In this document: positions 51,639 to 59,871 of the stretch, one piece after another | How positions within the stretch are numbered: the stretch's first letter is position 1 | Layout of the letters: each line of letters starts with the position of its first letter | NCBI GenBank assembly: GCA_944323985.1 | Contig: CALUUP010000005.1 | Location: 1 to 64,000 of the forward strand | DNA from: Candidatus Gastranaerophilales bacterium | GTDB lineage: Bacteria; Cyanobacteriota; Vampirovibrionia; Gastranaerophilales; Gastranaerophilaceae | Length of the DNA: 64,000 nt | Direction: 5' to 3' | Program-made: the position numbers and the translations under genes | The notes under the pieces: model-generated | Seen by the model: the letters and a program-made list of their open reading frames with translations, nothing else | The model's database searches: none | Told to the model about the DNA's origin: nothing

Positions 51639-52949
51639 ATGTCACAAGCACTTTACACATCAAGCACCGGAATAAATGCCGGCCAACAGCAAATCAATGT
51701 AGTAGCAAACAATGTTGCTAACATCAATACAACAGCATATAAAGCTGCAAATATGACTTTTGAAACACTTTATTCAAATACAATCTCATACGGTAGTGCA
51801 GCAACAAAAGACGGAGGCGGGACAAATCCTAAACAAATCGGTCTTGGTGTAAAAATAGGTGGAATTACAAGAGATTTTTCTTCAGGAAGCTTTATAAATA
51901 CAGGTAGAGATATGGATTTAATGATCTCGGGTAACGGATACTTTGTAGTACAAGATGCGGAAGGTAAATTATATTACACAAGAGATGGAATATTTACAAC
52001 AGATTCAGATGGAAATATCGTTAACCAATCAGGAATGAAAGTTGTAGCAGCAAATACACCATATTCAAATGCAAGTTCAGGAGAAACCGTTAAAGTTCCA
52101 AAAAATTTAAGTGCAACAATTAGTGGTGACCCTAATATAGGAAACAAAAAAATCAGTGAACTAAACAATGCCAGTATAACAACCGGAAATGTTTCAGCAA
52201 CTATTAACGGACAAGAAGTAACATTGACTGTTCCAGAAGGCGATCCTACTATTAATGAAATTATAGCTTCATTCAATCAAACACTTCAGGACGAAGGAAT
52301 TGTTGACGTCGAATTCTCAGTTGCTAATGGTTGTATATCATACACAGAAGATGCAGACATAACTTTTAATCCTTCTGAAAGTAATTTTATTGGTCAAACA
52401 GGTCTAAGTAACGGAAATACATCTAAACAATTAAACCAAACAGTTCTATTACAAGAAATGGTCAACTACAATGACCAAAACGGCATAACACTAAAATCTA
52501 CCACCGTAGATGAAAACGGCATAATTGCGGCGACATACAGTGACGGTTCTATTCTAACACAGTATGTTGACGGAAATCACGCTGTGCAATGGAAATACAT
52601 AACTCCAGAAGGAGTTACTGTAACAGGTGCTGACGTACAAGCAGAAGGTTCTTCAATCGAAAATTCTAATTTTGTAATCGAACTCGCAACAATGGTAAAC
52701 GAAGAAGGACTTGTATCTATTAACAACAACCTTTGGGAATGGGCTGCAGACGTTGGAGAAGTTTATTATGGTATGGCTGGTGAAGTTTCCTTTGGTGCTA
52801 TTGAATCTGGAGGTTATGAAGGTTCTAATGTTGACGTTGCAGCTGAACTTACAAACATGATATCGGCTCAAAGAATGATTCAAATGAACTCAAGAGTATT
52901 CTCTACTGCAAGTAGTATTATGGAAACACTAAGCTATCTTGGACAGTAA
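51639..52949 (+). CDS. flgE: Flagellar hook protein FlgE
   Basis: A 436-residue FlgE, the structural subunit of the hook. N-terminal NNVANINTTAYKAANMTFET (20 residues) near 28 and GNGYFVVQDAEGKLYYTRDG (20 residues) near 101 match the family; the C-terminal helical segment ends AQRMIQMNSRVFSTASSIM. The middle is a variable domain with Thr/Asn/Gly-rich strands. A strong GGGAGG site is present. It ends the fliJ-fliK-flgD-flgE operon. Length agrees with hook proteins of around 400-450. Confidence 0.94.
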   Translation: MSQALYTSSTGINAGQQQINVVANNVANINTTAYKAANMTFETLYSNTISYGSAATKDGGGTNPKQIGLGVKIGGITRDFSSGSFINTGRDMDLMISGNGYFVVQDAEGKLYYTRDGIFTTDSDGNIVNQSGMKVVAANTPYSNASSGETVKVPKNLSATISGDPNIGNKKISELNNASITTGNVSATINGQEVTLTVPEGDPTINEIIASFNQTLQDEGIVDVEFSVANGCISYTEDADITFNPSESNFIGQTGLSNGNTSKQLNQTVLLQEMVNYNDQNGITLKSTTVDENGIIAATYSDGSILTQYVDGNHAVQWKYITPEGVTVTGADVQAEGSSIENSNFVIELATMVNEEGLVSINNNLWEWAADVGEVYYGMAGEVSFGAIESGGYEGSNVDVAAELTNMISAQRMIQMNSRVFSTASSIMETLSYLGQ

Positions 52950-53107
52950 GACAATAATGTTTAGAAGTTAATAAGTTGATAAATAAAGTTTTCTAAACTT
53001 ATGAGCTCATTAACTAATCCACTTCTAAGGCATGCCTTTTTAAGAAAAAAATGTAAAAATTTTGTCAAATTCTTAACAAAACATTGACAACTTAACAAAA
53101 CTTAATA

Positions 53108-53160
53108 TTTTAGACATGGTCGAAATCCATGCAAATCATGGGTTTCGGCATGTTCTAAAA
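53108..53160 (+). ncRNA. Long structured leader hairpin upstream of yggS-sepF
   Basis: About 22 paired bases: TTTTAGA (53108-53114) with TCTAAAA (53154-53160), CATG with CATG inside, CGAAA with TTTCG and CCATG with CATGG, closed by a 5-nt loop (CAAAT). Small bulges and one wobble pair interrupt it. TTGACA at 53084-53089 and TATTTT at 53106-53111 are a candidate promoter placing its start near the hairpin's 5' arm. A second, weaker structure (53161-53212) follows. No terminator tract is attached. The remaining 52950-53240 space shows direct TTAACAAAAC repeats at 53073 and 53092 but no gene. Confidence 0.4.
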
Positions 53161-53240
53161 AACAGGAAAAGTTGTTACAAATACACTCTTGTACAAGGCA
53201 TGTTTTCTGTTATATAATAAAATAGAGGTTGAGAGAGGAA

Positions 53241-53945
53241 ATGTTGATACCAACTAAAGACTGGGGAGAGGATTTAAAAATAAATGCTCAAGCGGTTAAA
53301 GCAAATCTTCAAGAAATTCAACAAACAATCGCACATTCAAAAGTAAAAATAATCGCAGTTACGAAATATTTCGGACGAGATGGCATTATAAAGGGATATG
53401 AAGCAGGAATTAGGGATTTTGGCGAATCAAGAGCAAATGATGCTATAGAAAAAATAGAGTCTTTGCCTAGAGAAATAAAAGAAAATTCTACTTTCCACTT
53501 TATAGGACATTTGCAGTCAAACAAAGTTTCAAAAGTTGTACAACATTTTGATGTTATACATTCTGTTGATTCATTAAAATTAGCAAAAACAATTTCCCAA
53601 GTTGCTTGTAATTTAAATAAAAGAGAGAGAATTTTATTACAAGTAAACAATGCAGGTGAAACTCAAAAGTTTGGATATTCAAAAGAAAATTTGTTAAATG
53701 AATTTCAAGAAATTTTAAAGCTAGAAAATCTTGATATTATAGGATTAATGAATATCGCACCACTAGAGGCGGAGCCAAAAGAACTGGGACACTTATTTCA
53801 AGACATTAGAACATTCAGAGATTTATTAGAAGAGAGATTTGAAACAAAATTACCTGAATTATCAATGGGAATGAGTAATGATTATACAATTGCGATTAAA
53901 GAAGGTGCAACAATAATTAGAATAGGTAGAAAATTATTTAAGTAA
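53241..53945 (+). CDS. yggS: YggS-family PLP-homeostasis protein
   Basis: A 234-residue YggS/PLPBP, a single-domain alanine-racemase-fold protein that binds pyridoxal phosphate and maintains vitamin B6 homeostasis. IIAVTKYFGRDGI near 38 carries the PLP-binding Lys (VTKYF), FGESRANDA near 63, FHFIGHLQSNKV near 85, SVDSLKLAKTIS near 107, and LSMGMSNDYTIAIKEGATIIRIGR (parts: LSMGMSNDYTIAI, IIRIGR) near 210. ATG 53241 follows GAGAGGAA; an upstream TTG at 53229 is less likely. Directly before sepF, the ylmE-ylmF order known from Gram-positives and cyanobacteria. Confidence 0.93.
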   Translation: MLIPTKDWGEDLKINAQAVKANLQEIQQTIAHSKVKIIAVTKYFGRDGIIKGYEAGIRDFGESRANDAIEKIESLPREIKENSTFHFIGHLQSNKVSKVVQHFDVIHSVDSLKLAKTISQVACNLNKRERILLQVNNAGETQKFGYSKENLLNEFQEILKLENLDIIGLMNIAPLEAEPKELGHLFQDIRTFRDLLEERFETKLPELSMGMSNDYTIAIKEGATIIRIGRKLFK

Positions 53946-53963
53946 AAGTATATTGGAGGAGAA

Positions 53964-54476
53964 ATGGCATTATCAGAAGGATTAAAAGGGTTTGTAAACT
54001 TTTTCACAAAAAGTTTTAATGATGAAAGTGATGAAGGAGCTTTCATGGATTTAGTAGATCGTGAAGACGATTACGCAACAGATGGACAATTAGCATTGGA
54101 CACTATGTATGGAACTAGAGTAAGTAGCAGACCTGAACGTTCTTTTGAAAGAGAATCAAAAGTTGTTTCTCACCCTAATTCATACAAATCAGGTGAAGTT
54201 ACAGTTATTGAACCACGTTCTTTCTCAGAAGCAGCTCAAATTGTTAAAAAATTAATTGACAAAAAGACTGTAATTTTACATCTTGATTTATTAGACAAAG
54301 AGCAATCTCAAAGAACAATTGACTTTGTATGCGGTGCAGCTCACGCATTAAATGGTACTGCTCAAAAAATTAGTGATATGGTATTCATTTTCACACCAAG
54401 CAATGTTTCTTTATCTGTTGAAAATGGTACTGTTCAAAACAAATTTGCAGAATCTTTATGGAATAAACCTCTATAA
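53964..54476 (+). CDS. sepF: Cell-division protein SepF
   Basis: A 170-residue SepF: an N-terminal amphipathic membrane-binding helix (MALSEGLKGFVNFFTKSF), an acidic linker, and the C-terminal domain (about 70-160) with VIEPRSFSEAAQIVKKLIDK (20 residues), KTVILHLDLLDKEQSQRTID (20 residues) and FVCGAAHALNGTAQKISDMV, typical of SepF/Cdv2. It tethers FtsZ to the membrane and curves the ring in cyanobacteria and Gram-positives. GGAGGAG is a strong ribosome site. It follows yggS by 18 nt and is followed by a terminator. Confidence 0.95.
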   Translation: MALSEGLKGFVNFFTKSFNDESDEGAFMDLVDREDDYATDGQLALDTMYGTRVSSRPERSFERESKVVSHPNSYKSGEVTVIEPRSFSEAAQIVKKLIDKKTVILHLDLLDKEQSQRTIDFVCGAAHALNGTAQKISDMVFIFTPSNVSLSVENGTVQNKFAESLWNKPL

Positions 54477-54576
54477 GATTCAACAAAAGACTTGATAATT
54501 AAAGGTTTATAAAAACCTTGTTTATGAAGTATGAAAAACTTAAAATAATATATTGATTTGTGATAGTTGGATTTTC

Positions 54577-54598
54577 AGGGTGCATTTGCACCCTTTTT
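54577..54598 (+). terminator. Intrinsic terminator after sepF
   Basis: GGGTGC and GCACCC around a 4-nt loop, followed by CTTTTTAT. About 100 bp after the sepF stop, in line with the yggS-sepF transcript. Confidence 0.85.
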
Positions 54599-54614
54599 AT
54601 TATCAAAAAAAAAT

Positions 54615-55604
54615 TTAAATATTTATCTGAGTCATATCTTGCTTAATAAGATTATCAAATTGCTCTGAAAAATCATAATCTGTCAATTCTATTAAAGGTA
54701 AATTAAACTCTTCTGCTATTTTTTTAACTTTTATATCATAATTAATAGCTAAGGTTTTGACGCCTGCCTTAATCCCAACAACATTAGCATGAAATCTCAT
54801 TGCTACTAAATATTCCAACATTGAAATCTTATCAAAAACATCATTAATTGAAAGATTGGCAAAAACCTCTACATTAACCAAACCTTTTTTATTTAAAAGT
54901 CTTTTGAAATCTTCACAAACACTTAAATCAATACTATCTTGAAAAGAATAAATTTCGATTCTTTTATCAGAAAATCTCTTAACAATTTCATCTGCTAAAC
55001 TATTTAAAAATTTGTCAGAAACAGTGGGAAATCTTCTTAATTGAATACCTACAACTCCTTTTTGATGCTTATTAGGTAAATCAATTTCCAGAATAGGATC
55101 TTTTACTAAACGAGCATTAATCCCCCAACCATTCAATAATCTCAAAGATTTCTCATCTCTTACAGAAATCTTGTAACAATTTTTCAATGCCAATTTAGTT
55201 AAAAATTTTCCAAGTTTTGAATTTACAGGACCAATTCCTTGAGAAAAAATTATAACTTTTTTTCTTAAAATAATTCCTAAATAAATAATTCCTAAATAAT
55301 AAAATAAACTTTTTTTACTTGTTACATCTTGTAAAAGGCTTCCTCCTCCAGAAATTAAAACATCAGAATTAATAAGTGATTTAAAAAATTTCAACATTTC
55401 ACAAGAATCAACACCATATAAAGAAGCAGTTTTCTGAGGATTAGAAGATATTAAAGTAATAGACCTTTTTTCATCATTTTTTGAAACGAGTTCGTATTCA
55501 CTATCAAAATTACCAGAGGAAATTTTATCAACCAAAGCTTTAGCAATCGCTTCATCACCAAAATTATCAAAACCAATATAACCGGATACTACATATTTTG
55601 TCAC
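54615..55604 (-). CDS. csaB: Polysaccharide pyruvyl transferase CsaB
   Basis: A 329-residue pyruvyl transferase that adds ketal-linked pyruvate to cell-wall or surface polysaccharides, a modification recognised by S-layer homology domains. Opening GYIGFDNFGDEAIAKALVD near 8 is diagnostic; also LISGGGSLLQDVTSKKSLFY (20 residues) near 85, IFSQGIGPVNSKLGKFLTK near 112, ISVRDEKSLRLLNGWG near 141 and AMRFHANVVGIKAGVKTLAI (20 residues) near 265. The start is GTG 55604 overlapping the kdgK-like TAG (TAGTG), after GGAG. Coupled to a sugar-acid kinase/aldolase pair. Confidence 0.88.
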   Translation of the reverse strand: MTKYVVSGYIGFDNFGDEAIAKALVDKISSGNFDSEYELVSKNDEKRSITLISSNPQKTASLYGVDSCEMLKFFKSLINSDVLISGGGSLLQDVTSKKSLFYYLGIIYLGIILRKKVIIFSQGIGPVNSKLGKFLTKLALKNCYKISVRDEKSLRLLNGWGINARLVKDPILEIDLPNKHQKGVVGIQLRRFPTVSDKFLNSLADEIVKRFSDKRIEIYSFQDSIDLSVCEDFKRLLNKKGLVNVEVFANLSINDVFDKISMLEYLVAMRFHANVVGIKAGVKTLAINYDIKVKKIAEEFNLPLIELTDYDFSEQFDNLIKQDMTQINI

Positions 55605-56533
55605 TAAACATTCTCCATTACAGCATTGAGATACGGTATCGCTTGAATTGCACCATAATTTTGAGTTTGAAGGCCTGAAACGACAGATGCAAATTTCGTA
55701 GCTTCAAAAGGAGTATACCCTTTAGAAAGAGCAGTTAAAAAACCTCCATTGAAAACATCACCGGAAGCAGTTGTATCAATAGCTTTTTGAGTATTATAAA
55801 ATTCTCTAAAATTAATTTCTCCACGATATCCTGTATAATACCCATTATCAATGTGAGATTTTATAACAATGATTTTAACACCTCTATCCCACATATAATT
55901 CATAATCTTATCTATTGAATCAATTTCATACAATCTCTGAGCATCATTTTTCAAACTAACAAATATAATATCAGTATATCCTATAATTTCTTCAAAATAT
56001 TCTTTAGTATCAGTAGAATTCATAAAACAAGAAGTATAATTTGGATCATATGCCGTTAAAACATCATTTTCTCTTGCCAATTTAAAACTTTCTCTAACAA
56101 GTTCTCTAGCACTTGCACTAATAGACTGAACAACGCCTGTTGAATAAATCAATTTTATATTTTTAATAAAATCCTCTGATAAATCTTGAACAGACAATTT
56201 TGTAGCAGCTGTCTTTCGTTTATAATAAAGAACTTCTTTATTTCCCTGACAATTAGAAACAATATACATTCCATTTTGTTCATCATTTATTTTAATCAAA
56301 GATGTATCAATATTTTCTTTATTCAAACTCGATAAAATAAACTGACTAAAGCCATCGTTTCCCACCTGAGTAAGATAAGCAACTTTTCCATCCATCCTTG
56401 CAATTGTAACTGCAGTTGTAACAGTATCACCACCAAAATATTTATTAAGAGTAGACGTATCCGCCAAAGTGCCGTTAGCACAAAGTTCAATAAGGCACTC
56501 TCCAATTATAGCAATATCTATTTTTTGCTCCAT
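55604..56533 (-). CDS. kdgK: PfkB-family sugar kinase, probable KDG kinase
   Basis: A 309-residue PfkB/ribokinase-fold kinase. The C-terminal signature DTTASGDVFNGGFLTALSKG (20 residues) near 252 contains the catalytic Asp; the N-terminal glycine pair is FGGDTVTTAVTIARMDGKV near 32. ATP site residues IIVIKSH lie near 218. Such kinases phosphorylate 2-keto-3-deoxygluconate before aldolase cleavage, and an Eda-like aldolase precedes it. The ORF overlaps the aldolase by 16 nt with AAGGA. The substrate is inferred from this context only; other ketoses remain possible. Confidence 0.78.
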   Translation of the reverse strand: MEQKIDIAIIGECLIELCANGTLADTSTLNKYFGGDTVTTAVTIARMDGKVAYLTQVGNDGFSQFILSSLNKENIDTSLIKINDEQNGMYIVSNCQGNKEVLYYKRKTAATKLSVQDLSEDFIKNIKLIYSTGVVQSISASARELVRESFKLARENDVLTAYDPNYTSCFMNSTDTKEYFEEIIGYTDIIFVSLKNDAQRLYEIDSIDKIMNYMWDRGVKIIVIKSHIDNGYYTGYRGEINFREFYNTQKAIDTTASGDVFNGGFLTALSKGYTPFEATKFASVVSGLQTQNYGAIQAIPYLNAVMENV

Positions 56534-57147
56534 TCAGTATAATCCTTTATCTCCGCCAAAATTTCTTTAGTTCTTTCAGTAATTTCTTTTGGCGTAAAGC
56601 CTTGAAAGAAATCTCTACCGACTCCAACAGCAGTAGCACCTGCTTTTATATAAGTAGTTGCTTCACTTAATTTAATATTACCCATTGGCATTAAATTAAG
56701 AAAAGGCATTTGTCTTAAAATATCTTCTATATACTGAACCCCGCCCATTGCTTCGGTTGGAAACAATTTTATAAGAGGGATTCTTGATTTCCAAGCATTA
56801 TAAGCTTCATTAGCAGTAGAAGCTCCGGCAATAAAAGGAACTCTCTTATTTTTAGAAATTTTTACCATATTCATCTGAAAAATCGGAGAAGAAAATAATT
56901 TAGCTCCACTTTCAAAAGCTGCGTCAGCTTGTAAAGATGTTATAATACCTCCTGCACAAACATTCGCAAATTTTGAAACTTCAGATATTGCACCGTATAT
57001 TGAAGGATTTTCCACATTTATCTCAAGAACCCTTATTCCACCATCAACTAAAGCTTTTGCAATTTCTACAGTTTGTGCTGCATCGTTACATCTTACAATC
57101 GGATATATTTTATCCTCACCTATCATTTGAATATAATTTTCGCTCAT
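56518..57147 (-). CDS. KDPG/KHG-aldolase family protein, atypical active site
   Basis: A 209-residue class I aldolase of the Eda family. YPIVRCNDAAQTVEIAKALV (20 residues) near 16 and GGIRVLEINVENP near 38 carry the conserved Arg and Glu, and the Schiff-base Lys lies in IKLFPTEAMGGVQYIE near 125. The phosphate-binding segment that reads P-T-G-G-I in characterised KDPG aldolases reads LMPMGNI here, and the TVL segment is AGGIITS. It should cleave a keto-deoxy sugar phosphate to pyruvate, perhaps with altered phosphate contact. Pyruvate is not directly tied to CsaB (which uses PEP). AAAGGAT precedes the ATG. Confidence 0.75.
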   Translation of the reverse strand: MSENYIQMIGEDKIYPIVRCNDAAQTVEIAKALVDGGIRVLEINVENPSIYGAISEVSKFANVCAGGIITSLQADAAFESGAKLFSSPIFQMNMVKISKNKRVPFIAGASTANEAYNAWKSRIPLIKLFPTEAMGGVQYIEDILRQMPFLNLMPMGNIKLSEATTYIKAGATAVGVGRDFFQGFTPKEITERTKEILAEIKDYTEWSKK

Positions 57148-57189
57148 TTATATCTATCCTTTTTCCATAATTTATAATATTATAATAAT

Positions 57190-59169
57190 ATGAACAAAAT
57201 TAAATTTGCACTCTCTAGTATTATTGTCCTACTTGTATACATTTTTGTCTACTTTGTAACATATAATTTTGTAGAACCTAGAGCTTATGATTTTATGGTT
57301 AAAAATGTTTTAACCGAAAAGTTACCATTTGATAATAAAAAACAAATATACGGTAGCGGAGACATAATTTTAGTAGTAATTGATGCAAAAACTATAGAAA
57401 AATATCGTTGGCCGTGGAAACGAGAACTTAATTGTAAAATTTTTGATTACTTCAACCAATATACCAAAGCAAAAGTTGTAGTACACGACTCATTAATATC
57501 ATCAATGGATAAAGAAGATATTAACTCCGATAAAAAATATTTTGACACACTAAATAAATTTAATAATTTAGTTGTAGGCTTTATGCCAAACATAAAACCT
57601 TGGGAAAACTCTGAACAAGGAGAGGTTTATGACAAAAGATTTAGTGAAAAATTTTCTATTAATGTAAAAAATGAGTACAAAAAAATTCCATATTTATACT
57701 CTAGTGTCCTTACTTTTCCTGTAATGTACTTTGATTCCATTAAAAAAGTCGGTTCTGTTTCTATATTACCAGGATTTATTAACGGGAAATTAACAAAATA
57801 TTCTATAGATGAAGTATACAGAAATCAAGAATATATTATTCCTTATAAAGGTAATTTTTATCCATCACTCGCATTAGGAGCATTTTTAGTTTATCAAAAT
57901 AATCCTAAAATAATTGTTTCTGAAAATTATATAAAAATACCAGAACTAAACTATAAGATTAAACAAAAAACTTCTAAGTACCAATCTATTGTACCAATAA
58001 AATATTATAAACTTTGGAATGGCTATTCTCATCCAATGATTTCAGCAGTCGACATAATGGATTCTTATGATAACCTTAAAAATGGTAAAAAATCTATCAT
58101 AAATCCTGAAATATTCAAAGATAAGATTATTGTTATTGGAGCAAATGTTCCTGCTGGTGCAGGATTAAACGATAATAAAAATACTCCTATTACAACAAAC
58201 CACCCTGGAGTTGATATACAAGCAACTGCGATTGATAACATTATACACAATGATTTTCTAAAAATTGTTCCTGATTTTATTAACTACTTTTTGATAATAC
58301 TTGGGATAAGTCTTACCTATCTTTTTATTAGACTTTATGATTTAGCAAAATCAACATTTTTGACAGCGACCCTTTTAATCTCTTATTTAGCCCTTGCTAC
58401 AATATGCTTCTACTTTAGTATAGTAATTAATGTCATAACACCAATAACAATATTCCTATTAACAACTATTTTAGGCTATACTCATAAATTTATACTGGAA
58501 AATAGAAGCAAAGAAAAAGTAAAATCTGCCATGGGAAAATACATGTCAGAAGATGTAATGAAAAGAGTTATCTCCAATATAGACAATCTTGGGCTTGGAG
58601 GTAAAAAAGCAAATGTAACAGTTCTATTTTCTGATATTCGAGGTTTTACAGCTATGTCAGAGACAATGTCTGCACAACAAGTTTCTGAAATCTTGAATGA
58701 ATATTTTACCGAAATGGAACCTATAATAACTAAATACAATGGTATCATTAATAAATTCATCGGTGATGCCGTAATGGCAATATTTGGCGAACCTATTCAA
58801 GATAAAAATCACGCACAAAACGCCGTAAAGTGTGGATATGAGATGCTTTTAAAAGTAAAAGAATTACAACAGAAATGGGTACAAGAAGGAAAACCTAAAA
58901 TAGAAATTGGAATCGGTATAAATACGGGAGATGTTTTTGTTGGAAATATCGGTTCTGTAAACAGAATGGAATACACTGTTATTGGTGATACTGTAAATCT
59001 TGCAAGTAGGTTGGAAAGTTATAATAAAATTTACAAAACAAAAATGCTAATAAGTTCTTCAACATACGAAGAAGTCAAAGGTTTTGTTGATACCATTAAA
59101 ATTTCTGATGTTGAAATTCGAGGAAAATCTCATAAGATGGATATTTATGAAATCTTAAAAGTAGACTAA
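57190..59169 (+). CDS. CHASE2-domain class III adenylate cyclase
   Basis: A 659-residue receptor cyclase. N-terminal membrane helix (near 6-27); extracytoplasmic CHASE2 domain about 30-345, with DIILVVIDAKTIEKYRWPWK (20 residues) near 56; three membrane helices about 355-430; class III catalytic domain about 455-640. The two metal Asp are in LFSDIRGFTAM (near 479) and FIGDAVMA (near 528). Lys in NKFIGD and Asp in YTVIGDTVNLASRLE (near 600) select ATP, so cAMP is the likely product. The trigger is unknown. No Shine-Dalgarno; two TATAAT copies (57173 and 57181) lie directly before the ATG. Confidence 0.9.
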   Translation: MNKIKFALSSIIVLLVYIFVYFVTYNFVEPRAYDFMVKNVLTEKLPFDNKKQIYGSGDIILVVIDAKTIEKYRWPWKRELNCKIFDYFNQYTKAKVVVHDSLISSMDKEDINSDKKYFDTLNKFNNLVVGFMPNIKPWENSEQGEVYDKRFSEKFSINVKNEYKKIPYLYSSVLTFPVMYFDSIKKVGSVSILPGFINGKLTKYSIDEVYRNQEYIIPYKGNFYPSLALGAFLVYQNNPKIIVSENYIKIPELNYKIKQKTSKYQSIVPIKYYKLWNGYSHPMISAVDIMDSYDNLKNGKKSIINPEIFKDKIIVIGANVPAGAGLNDNKNTPITTNHPGVDIQATAIDNIIHNDFLKIVPDFINYFLIILGISLTYLFIRLYDLAKSTFLTATLLISYLALATICFYFSIVINVITPITIFLLTTILGYTHKFILENRSKEKVKSAMGKYMSEDVMKRVISNIDNLGLGGKKANVTVLFSDIRGFTAMSETMSAQQVSEILNEYFTEMEPIITKYNGIINKFIGDAVMAIFGEPIQDKNHAQNAVKCGYEMLLKVKELQQKWVQEGKPKIEIGIGINTGDVFVGNIGSVNRMEYTVIGDTVNLASRLESYNKIYKTKMLISSSTYEEVKGFVDTIKISDVEIRGKSHKMDIYEILKVD

Positions 59170-59191
59170 CAAATTATTTTTTTACAAGCAT

Positions 59192-59197
59192 TAAAAT
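59192..59197 (+). promoter_or_regulatory. -10-like hexamer of the GNAT-like gene, predicted leaderless
   Basis: TAAAAT (59192-59197) ends 7 nt before the ATG at 59205. There is no ribosome site and no clear -35. Confidence 0.42.
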
Positions 59198-59204
59198 ACT
59201 TGTT

Positions 59205-59771
59205 ATGAATATAAATTTCAAAGCCAAGTTTATCAACGAAACATCTATAAAAAAATATAATTATTTAAAAAACTCCTATGAACCAACTAAAGTTTCTTTT
59301 ATAGAAATAGATCCTGAAAATTTTTCAGACTATTTTGCAATAAACGAAATCAATCAAGATTGGTACAACAGTCTTTATGCTTCAAATATAACATTTGCAC
59401 TAAATTTAATAAAAAATCAATGTTTAAGAGGAGACATTCACAAAATTTATGCAATTACAAAACAAAAAAATAATTTTGGAATATTAAACTCAAATGAAAT
59501 CCTTGCATTAGGAGAAATTGAACGTAAAACGCCTGAAGATATTGAAATAAACTACCTGCAAGTAGACCCAGAATTAGTTTATTCACTTGAAAAACGAAGA
59601 TTTATTGATGTTGGAAGAGCTTTTTTAAATTGTTTAAAAAATTTCAATTATTTAAAATCTATAACGTTAAATTCCAACAGTTCTGCTGCTAAATTTTACG
59701 AAAAAAACAACTTTAAATTAATAGATCCTGAAATCAGAAAATTTATATGGAAAAAAGAAATACAAAAATAA
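59205..59771 (+). CDS. GNAT-like protein, unknown substrate
   Basis: A 188-residue protein whose C-terminal half (about 95-185) has the GNAT layout: strand INYLQVDPEL near 119, an Arg/Gly-containing loop (EKRRFIDVGRAFLN) near 130 with an unusual CoA-loop, then ITLNSNSSAAKFYEKNNFKL near 153 (20 residues), the FYEKxGF motif. The N-terminus has INFKA at 3-7, a motif shared by others here. Acetyl-CoA-dependent acetylation is likely but the acceptor is unknown. The pyrophosphate loop is poorly conserved, so activity is uncertain. Confidence 0.6.
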   Translation: MNINFKAKFINETSIKKYNYLKNSYEPTKVSFIEIDPENFSDYFAINEINQDWYNSLYASNITFALNLIKNQCLRGDIHKIYAITKQKNNFGILNSNEILALGEIERKTPEDIEINYLQVDPELVYSLEKRRFIDVGRAFLNCLKNFNYLKSITLNSNSSAAKFYEKNNFKLIDPEIRKFIWKKEIQK

Positions 59772-59871
59772 TATTGTAAACTTTTGTTAACAAAATTAGC
59801 CAGTTGGTCAAATTGTCATTAAAAAAATACTTTACATAACTATAAGTGTTAAAAATGTGTGAAGAAAAATA

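Noticed and set aside
52950-53240. Known riboswitch before yggS
   Set aside because: Conserved loops of cobalamin, fluoride, TPP, PreQ1 or T-box elements are not seen, so only generic structure is reported.
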